Assembly (NCBI RefSeq): GCF_016863635.1
Contig: NZ_BOPG01000050.1
Coordinates: 124,001 to 188,000, forward strand
Source of the DNA: Virgisporangium aurantiacum
GTDB taxonomy: Bacteria; Actinomycetota; Actinomycetes; Mycobacteriales; Micromonosporaceae
Reading direction: 5' to 3'
Length of the DNA: 64,000 nucleotides
Shown here: positions 58,878 to 64,000 of the stretch, piece by piece
Layout of the letters: every line of letters begins with the position of its first letter
How positions within the stretch are numbered: position 1 is the first letter of the stretch
Notes under the pieces: generated by a model
Seen by the model: only the letters and a program-made list of their open reading frames with translations
What the model was told of the DNA's origin: nothing
Database searches by the model: none
Program-made: the position numbers and the translations under genes

Positions 58878-59387
58878 ATGACGGAGGTTCCCGGCGAGGT
58901 GGCGGCCGTCATCAGGCGGGTGTCGAGCCGGAAGGGCCGGGCGTACGCGGTCGAGCTCGGTGCCCACCTGCTCGAAGACCTGCGGTACGAGATGCAGTTC
59001 ACCGACGCCGACGTGCGGCTGGTGCTCGGCGCGGCCTGCACCACCGCGGCCCGCGCGGTCGACCAGTTCGTGGCCGCCCTGCAGTTGCCGTACCCGGCGA
59101 GCCGGGGCTGGGAGGACATGTTCCACCAGCTCGGCGAGGGCGGAACGAGCCGGCGGCGGTACGTGTTCGTGGCCGACGCGGGCGAACTGCTCCGGCACGA
59201 GGAACCGGAACTGTGGTACCGGCTCGTCGCCGATGTGCGGGGCGGGCCGTACTGCCTCGGCGGCGGCTGGACGACGGTGGTTCTGGTCGACGACGAGTAC
59301 GGCTGGTCGCGGTCGCGGTTCGGCACCGCCACGGCCGCCGAGGACGCCGCCCGCGCCGGGTTGCAGGACGCCGAGCGCCCCCGGTAG
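58878..59387 (+). CDS. Hypothetical protein, 169 aa
   Basis: A soluble, acidic protein of 169 residues that I do not recognise. It has a helical N-terminal half (VAAVIRRVSSRKGRAYAVELGAHLLEDLRYEMQ) and a beta-rich C-terminal half (RYVFVADAGELLRHEEPELWYRLVADVRGGPYCLGGGWTTVVLVDDEYGWSRS). No signal peptide or metal motif is visible. It ends 4 bp from the convergent cupin gene. Confidence 0.6.
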   Translation: MTEVPGEVAAVIRRVSSRKGRAYAVELGAHLLEDLRYEMQFTDADVRLVLGAACTTAARAVDQFVAALQLPYPASRGWEDMFHQLGEGGTSRRRYVFVADAGELLRHEEPELWYRLVADVRGGPYCLGGGWTTVVLVDDEYGWSRSRFGTATAAEDAARAGLQDAERPR

Positions 59388-59391
59388 AGCC

Positions 59392-60078
59392 TCAGCGCAC
59401 GTCGTGGGTGTGCAGCCGGCCGCACATGCCCCAGCCGGCCTCGGCGCTCTGCGGCGACTCGCGCACCCGTCCCGCGCGCAGGTGGCCGCCGTCGCCGCCG
59501 GCGAGGGCGTCGAGGACGGTCGCGGTCCGCCGGGTCTCGGCCGCCACGGTGCCGTCCCACAGCTCCCGCCACCGGCCGACCGCGGGACGCACGAGCGCGG
59601 CCGCGTGCCCGTAGAACTCCCTCAGCGCCGGCCCGCCGCCGGCCACCAGCCGCCGGAACCCGTCGACGGCGAGGTCGCGCCGGCGGGTGACGGCCCCGTC
59701 GGGTGCGTCGGCGGGCAGTCGGGCCGCCTCCCGGTACCGGTCCGCGTCGGCGACGACGTCCGGCGGGAACGTCATCACCGCGTCGCCGGCCTCGGGCAGC
59801 CCCGCGTTCGACATCACCACGACCACCTCCAGGCCGCCGTGGTTGATCGCCCGGTGGATCACGCCCGGCGTGAACCAGACGGCCGAGCCGGCGCGCAGCG
59901 GCGTCTCCCGGAAACCGGACGCGTCGAGCGTCTGCAGCGCGCCGCTGCCGCCGGTCACCACGTACGCCTCGGTGGACGCGGTGTGCAGGTGCGGGGTGCC
60001 GCCGGCGAGCCCGTCGGCGCACTGTCCGGTGTAGACGGACAGCCGCGTCACCGAGGTGCCGCCGGGAAAAGCGGTCAC
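59392..60078 (-). CDS. Cupin-domain protein
   Basis: A 228-residue protein with an N-terminal cupin barrel (motif GGTPHLHTASTEAYVVTGGSG, then WFTPGVIHRAINHG) and a C-terminal helical region (about 120-228) of unknown role. Metal ligands His32, His34, Glu38 and the late His are present. It may be a sugar isomerase, epimerase or sensor. The GTG overlaps the PmoA-like stop (GTGA), giving the unit Gfo/Idh, PmoA-like and cupin. Confidence 0.82.
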   Translation of the reverse strand: MTAFPGGTSVTRLSVYTGQCADGLAGGTPHLHTASTEAYVVTGGSGALQTLDASGFRETPLRAGSAVWFTPGVIHRAINHGGLEVVVVMSNAGLPEAGDAVMTFPPDVVADADRYREAARLPADAPDGAVTRRRDLAVDGFRRLVAGGGPALREFYGHAAALVRPAVGRWRELWDGTVAAETRRTATVLDALAGGDGGHLRAGRVRESPQSAEAGWGMCGRLHTHDVR

Positions 60079-61016
60079 AACGGCACCGTGGCGGGTATCA
60101 GGCGGGGACCCGCGAGCGCGGCCCGGCCGTGCGCGGCGAGCGCGGCGGTGCCGTCGTCGCCGTGGTCGCCGTCGGTGACGACCACCGCGTACCGCAGGCC
60201 GAGCGTCTCGCCGTGGGGAAGGTCCAGCTCCTCGCTGAAGAACGGCGCCGGGTTCAGGCACGCGAACTGCTCGCTGCGCGCGAACCACTGCGGCGGGTGC
60301 CGCGGGTTGTCGGAGTCGTCGACGATCAGGACGGTCGACGCCCGGTCGGTCTCGTCGTGCCGGCCGCGGAACGCGAACCACTCGGCGGTGGTGCCGCGCA
60401 GCTCGTCGCCGCCCGCACCGGCCGGTGACTGGATGACGCCACCGGTGAACGACCGCGGCCCGCGCCAGAACAGCCCGCCGTAGCCGGCGTTCTCCCGGCC
60501 CTTCGTGGTGGGCGACCCGAACGCCAGCGTGTCGCCGCTGACGTTGGTGAGCGCGGTCTCGAACGTCAGCACCCAGCTGGTGCCGTCGGCGACCCGGCCG
60601 GTGATCGCGCGGTGTTCGGTGATGACCGGCGCGCCCTGCTGCGAGAACCAGTCGAGGCTGTGCGCCAGCTCGGCGACGCCGTCCTTCGTGCGGCCCAGGT
60701 GGACCATTTCGCGGTGGTCGGCGTTGCCGTTGTTCTCCAACTGGACGTAGTGCCGCCCGTGCACGTACGTGCGGCCGCCCCAGAAGTTGTGCTCGCCGAC
60801 GAACGGCAGCGCCAGGCTGATCCCCTTGTGCCACACGTGATCGTGCGGGCGGAACGCCGACACGAGGTCGCCGCCGAGCGTGCGCAGCGGGTGCACGTAC
60901 GGTCGGGGCGACTCGCGCTGCGCGGTGCCGGGCCGGTAGACGTAGGTGAACAGGGTGACGCCGCCGGCCGTCACGCTCACCGACCGGTCGATCGCGTGGT
61001 CCAGCTCGAGGGTCAC
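60075..61016 (-). CDS. PmoA-like family protein (DUF6807)
   Basis: A 313-residue protein of the PmoA-like/DUF6807 family. It has RPYVHPLRTLGGDLVSAFRPHDHVWHKGISLALPFVGEHNFWGG and FARSEQFACLNPAPFF. It often occurs with oxidoreductases in sugar utilisation loci. It is beta-rich and cytoplasmic, with no signal. I choose the GTG at 61016, which overlaps the oxidoreductase stop (GTGA). The ATG at 61037 would add seven residues. Its exact activity is unknown. Confidence 0.8.
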   Translation of the reverse strand: MTLELDHAIDRSVSVTAGGVTLFTYVYRPGTAQRESPRPYVHPLRTLGGDLVSAFRPHDHVWHKGISLALPFVGEHNFWGGRTYVHGRHYVQLENNGNADHREMVHLGRTKDGVAELAHSLDWFSQQGAPVITEHRAITGRVADGTSWVLTFETALTNVSGDTLAFGSPTTKGRENAGYGGLFWRGPRSFTGGVIQSPAGAGGDELRGTTAEWFAFRGRHDETDRASTVLIVDDSDNPRHPPQWFARSEQFACLNPAPFFSEELDLPHGETLGLRYAVVVTDGDHGDDGTAALAAHGRAALAGPRLIPATVPL

Positions 61017-62110
61017 CGGGTCGGTACCGCTTCCCATGGGGCTCCTGCTCCGTTCATCCGTCGGGCGAATGGGCTGCTGGCGTCGATCTGTCCACTGTGG
61101 ACGGGCGCGCCCGTGAACGCCGACGCGTAGACGGCGGCGACGAACTCCATCGTCTGCCGCGTGTCGGCGGTGGTCACCGGTGGCGGCAGGCCCGCGTCGA
61201 GCGCGTCGAGCACGGCGGCGACCTGGCCGGTGTGCCCACCGACCACAGTGGACGGTTGCCGCGCCCACCGCTCGGCGACGGCCTCGTGCCCGGGCACCGG
61301 CGTGACCGTCCAGTCGTCGTCGGTGTAGCCGTACAGGTGCGACAGTTCCACCGTCGCGTACTCGAAGTCGAAGCGCAGGTCGGACGTCTGGCGCGGCGAC
61401 ACCACCGAGTTCACCACCGACGCCACCGTGCCGTCGGCGAACGTGACCAGGGCCATCGACACGTCCTCGGTCCGCACCGGACGCGAGCGGCGGGCGGCCA
61501 CCGCCGTCACCTGTTCCCACGGCCCGAGCACCGACAGCAGCAGGTCGAACTGGTGGATGCCGTGACCCATCGTGGGGCCGCCGCCCTCGGTGTCCCAGTT
61601 GCCGCGCCAGGGGACGGCGTAGTAGGAGTCGTCGCGGTACCAGAGCGTGTCGCAGGTGGCCAGCAGCGGGCGTCCGAAATCCCCGGCCGCCGTCATCGCC
61701 CGCAGCCGCGCGGCCCCGGCCCCGAACCGGTGCTGGAACACGGTTGCCAGGTGGGCGTTGCCGGCGGCGGCCGCGTCGACGAGCGTGTCGAGTTCGGCCA
61801 GCGACAACGTCGGCGGCTTCTCGACGAGCACGGTGACGCCGGCCCGTAGGCACTCCAGGGCCAGCGGCAGGTGCGTCGACGGCGGCGTGCACAGGTGCAC
61901 CAGGTCGACGCCGTCGGCCAGCACCGCGGCCAGGTCGGGCGCGACCGTGGGTACCGCCCACCGCTCGGCGAACGCGCGTGCCCGCCCGGCGTCGACGTCG
62001 ACGACCGCGGTGAGCCGGGCCCGGTCGGCGTGCTCCTGCAGCGCGGTGGCATGGGCACCGGCGATCGCACCGGTACCGACGATGGCGGCGCGGTAGCTGT
62101 GTTCGCTCAT
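61013..62110 (-). CDS. Gfo/Idh/MocA family oxidoreductase
   Basis: A 365-residue NAD(P)-dependent dehydrogenase acting on sugars or inositols. The Rossmann motif GTGAIAGAHA (about 11-20) and the EKPP sequence (VLVEKPPTLS) with its catalytic Lys are present. A C-terminal alpha/beta domain with the HGIHQFDLLLSVLG segment follows. It leads the unit with the PmoA-like and cupin genes, 25 bp after a perfect LacI palindrome. Copies of the recurrent 11-bp palindrome occur at 61091 and, with one mismatch, at 61242. Confidence 0.9.
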   Translation of the reverse strand: MSEHSYRAAIVGTGAIAGAHATALQEHADRARLTAVVDVDAGRARAFAERWAVPTVAPDLAAVLADGVDLVHLCTPPSTHLPLALECLRAGVTVLVEKPPTLSLAELDTLVDAAAAGNAHLATVFQHRFGAGAARLRAMTAAGDFGRPLLATCDTLWYRDDSYYAVPWRGNWDTEGGGPTMGHGIHQFDLLLSVLGPWEQVTAVAARRSRPVRTEDVSMALVTFADGTVASVVNSVVSPRQTSDLRFDFEYATVELSHLYGYTDDDWTVTPVPGHEAVAERWARQPSTVVGGHTGQVAAVLDALDAGLPPPVTTADTRQTMEFVAAVYASAFTGAPVHSGQIDASSPFARRMNGAGAPWEAVPTR

Positions 62111-62134
62111 GGCGTGGCGCACTCCGGCGGGGGT

Positions 62135-62152
62135 GAGGAAAGCGCTTTCCTC
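62135..62152 (-). promoter_or_regulatory. LacI-type operator GAGGAAAGCGCTTTCCTC
   Basis: An 18-bp perfect palindrome ending 25 bp before the Gfo/Idh/MocA start, the typical position and form of a LacI/GalR family operator (GAAAGCGCTTTC core). Its core differs from the CGAAAA-type operators at 31057 and 58831, so a different LacI protein probably binds it. Confidence 0.75.
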
Positions 62153-62202
62153 GGCCAGTCTGCCCGCCGGCCCCACCGCGGGTCAAGGGGCCGGCAGCGC
62201 AC

Positions 62203-63993
62203 TCAGCACTGGAACTGGGCGTCGGCCCAGACGGCGGTCGCCGGAATCCCGCCGTCGCGGCGGGTGGTGACCACCAGCTCGACCCGCTGCACCGACTGGA
62301 CGTCGACGGACAGGTGGCGGCCGCCGACCTCGGGGCTCATCGGGCCGGACCGGTACAGCGGCTGGTCGTCGCCCCACACGGTGAACCCGATGCGGGCCGG
62401 GTCGGTGTTGCCGACCGGCGCGATCGCCGCCACGACGGCGGTGAACAGGCGGCACTCGGCGGGCCGGGTGACCCGGATCCGGCTGAACGCGTACACGCCG
62501 AGGCCGTGCTCGTACGTGACGCCGTCGACCTCGATCGGGCCGCCGTCCTCGGGTTCGTCGCCGCCGTTGGTCAGGTTGCGTTCGACGGGGCCGAGGCCGT
62601 TGGCGATCGCGGTGTACGGCATGTCGCTGACGTAGCGCGTCTCCTGCGGTTGCGGTTGGCGTTGCTGCGACGCGGTGGGCGTGCCCGGGCCGGCGACGGC
62701 CACGCCGGTCACGCCGAGGGCGAGCACGGCGACGAGGCCGACCACCGCCGGGCCGCTCCACAACCGCGGCCGGACCGGCCGGGCCGCGGGCACCGGCGCG
62801 AGGCCGGAGACGGCCGCGGGCGAGACCGGCGCGAGGCCGGCGCCCGGCGGGGGCGAGACCGGCGCGGAGACCGGCGCCGGCGACACGGGCGCGGAGGCGG
62901 GCGAACGCGTCCACGGCAACAGCCGGGCCGGGCGGCCGGCGGACAGGTCCTCGATCCAGCCGAACACCAGCACCGCCACCGCGGTCATCACCCCGACCGA
63001 CGCGAGCAGCGCCGCCCACCAGCTCGTCCCGCTCAACCCGAACCGCTCCACGACGAGCAGCGCGATGATCCCGCCGGGCAGGTGCCACAGGTAGATCGTC
63101 ACCGCGCGCCGGTTGACCGCCGCCACAAGAGTGGTGGCCCAGCGGCGGGCCGAGATCCAGGTCAGCTTCGGTTCGAACCGCAGCACGACGAGCACGAACG
63201 CCGCCGACCACAGGCTGCGCCCGACCGGGACGTGGTTGAGGTCGAACGTGCCGGTGTGCAGGCCGTACCACAGCACCGATCCGGCGCCGGCCACCGCCAG
63301 GGTCGCCGCCGAGAGGAAGAACTGGCGGTCCGTGAGGCGGCGCAGCCGGCCGTCGTGGTGGGCGAAGCCCAGCATCCAGCAGCACGCGTACGTGGTGACG
63401 TTCCAGATCGAGTCGCTGAGGTAGCCGCCGGGCGCGAGGATGCCGAGGTCGACCGCGACCGGAACGGCGATCGCGACCGCCAGGGAGAGTCGTGGCCACC
63501 GGCGGTAGATCATCAGGAGGACGGGCGACAGCAGCACCAACCACAGATAGGTGACCAGGTACCAGAGCATCACCGTGAAGCTCCAGCCCCACCGGCCGCC
63601 GCCGGGCGGGGTGTGCAGCGGCACGATCCACCACACCAGTTCGCCCCAGCCCAGCTTCGACGCCGGCGCCGACGACCAGCCCTGCAGCAGCATCACCGGC
63701 ACGGCGAGCGCGGCCAGTCCCCACAGCGCGGGCAGGAGGCGCCGCACCCGCGACCGGAGGACGCGTACGCCGCTGCCGCGGTCGAGCGACCGGGCCATCA
63801 GCGAACCGGCGATCGCGAACATCACGCCCATCGCCGGGAAGACGATGGGGATCCAGGCGAAGCCGAGGACGTGGTACACGACGACCCGCACCAGCGCGGC
63901 CGCCCGCAGCACGTCCATGTAGAGGTAGCGCTTCTCGGGCGCGCGCGGCGGCGACGTGACCGTGCTCTCGCGCACGGTGCTCAGGGGTGACAC
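62203..63993 (-). CDS. Membrane acyltransferase fused to an NPCBM domain
   Basis: A protein of about 596 residues. An acyltransferase-3 domain with ten or so helices (about 22-370, RYLYMDVLRAAALVRVVVYHVLGF) is followed by an Ala/Pro/Val/Ser-repeat linker (about 375-425), another transmembrane helix (about 430-450), and an extracellular NPCBM-type galactose-binding-like domain (about 475-596, AIANGLGPVERNLTNGG, HGLGVYAFSRIRV). It may O-acylate a surface glycan and hold on to it. The start is only 7 bp from the window edge, so the true start is uncertain. Confidence 0.85.
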   Translation of the reverse strand: MSPLSTVRESTVTSPPRAPEKRYLYMDVLRAAALVRVVVYHVLGFAWIPIVFPAMGVMFAIAGSLMARSLDRGSGVRVLRSRVRRLLPALWGLAALAVPVMLLQGWSSAPASKLGWGELVWWIVPLHTPPGGGRWGWSFTVMLWYLVTYLWLVLLSPVLLMIYRRWPRLSLAVAIAVPVAVDLGILAPGGYLSDSIWNVTTYACCWMLGFAHHDGRLRRLTDRQFFLSAATLAVAGAGSVLWYGLHTGTFDLNHVPVGRSLWSAAFVLVVLRFEPKLTWISARRWATTLVAAVNRRAVTIYLWHLPGGIIALLVVERFGLSGTSWWAALLASVGVMTAVAVLVFGWIEDLSAGRPARLLPWTRSPASAPVSPAPVSAPVSPPPGAGLAPVSPAAVSGLAPVPAARPVRPRLWSGPAVVGLVAVLALGVTGVAVAGPGTPTASQQRQPQPQETRYVSDMPYTAIANGLGPVERNLTNGGDEPEDGGPIEVDGVTYEHGLGVYAFSRIRVTRPAECRLFTAVVAAIAPVGNTDPARIGFTVWGDDQPLYRSGPMSPEVGGRHLSVDVQSVQRVELVVTTRRDGGIPATAVWADAQFQC

Positions 63994-64000
63994 GGAGTTC

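Noticed and set aside
62800..62910. Tandem repeat array, possible CRISPR or minisatellite
   Set aside because: The GAGACCGGCGC-like repeats are in frame and encode an Ala/Pro/Val/Ser linker. The units are irregular and have no spacers.

Overview
The window looks like chromosomal DNA from a very high-GC actinomycete. Genes are dense on both strands, GTG starts are common, and start and stop codons repeatedly overlap as GTGA or ATGA. There are SARP, MocR and GntR regulators, many secreted sugar-active enzymes, and a 25-codon repeat-like coding element of a kind I associate with Micromonosporaceae. That family assignment is inference. I see no rRNA, tRNA, CRISPR array, transposase, integrase or origin, and no gene-free stretch over 300 bp.

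Layout. Positions 1-3542: end of a sugar ABC importer followed by two secreted GH43 enzymes in one overlapping run. 3571-18882: small regulator/transporter modules (Lrp with an EamA exporter, ArsR with an MFS pump, TetR with an alpha/beta hydrolase and an MFS pump), smpB, a quinoprotein-like propeller protein and a secreted serine hydrolase. 18930-21912: metallo-hydrolase, FadR-type regulator, VOC protein, SnoaL-like protein and LGFP-repeat protein. 22044-27563: a probable peptide natural-product (RiPP) locus made of an AfsR-like SARP regulator, a 98-residue candidate precursor, a B12-type radical SAM enzyme of the RiPP C-methyltransferase family, and a P-loop kinase-like protein. 27505-31002 (minus): Ada/AlkA repair fusion, MFS pump and an arginase-fold protein.

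Positions 31173-35704: a 1402-residue multidomain glycosidase, preceded by two LacI-type palindromes and followed by a convergent L-rhamnose mutarotase. 35715-39518: TetR, a HelD-like ATPase and a coupled serpin. 39508-45714 (minus): deacetylase, amidohydrolase, serine hydrolase, ABC exporter pair and a membrane-anchored protein, with a 25-codon ORF wedged exactly between two genes. 45792-49931: SRPBCC protein, MocR regulator with a divergent EamA exporter, methionine aminopeptidase and an XRE regulator. 50040-52606: a FucP-like symporter coupled to a solute-binding lipoprotein. 52603-59387: membrane proteins, TetR with twin operators, a methyltransferase, and a secreted Svx-like metalloprotease. 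59392-63993: cupin, PmoA-like and Gfo/Idh/MocA genes behind a LacI palindrome, then an acyltransferase-NPCBM fusion.

Two themes stand out. One is uptake and breakdown of plant polysaccharides (arabinan, deoxysugars) under LacI-type control. The other is the small radical-SAM peptide locus, the best candidate here for an undescribed system. Across the window an 11-bp palindrome, TCCAC(A/T)GTGGA, recurs far above chance, nearly always inside genes.
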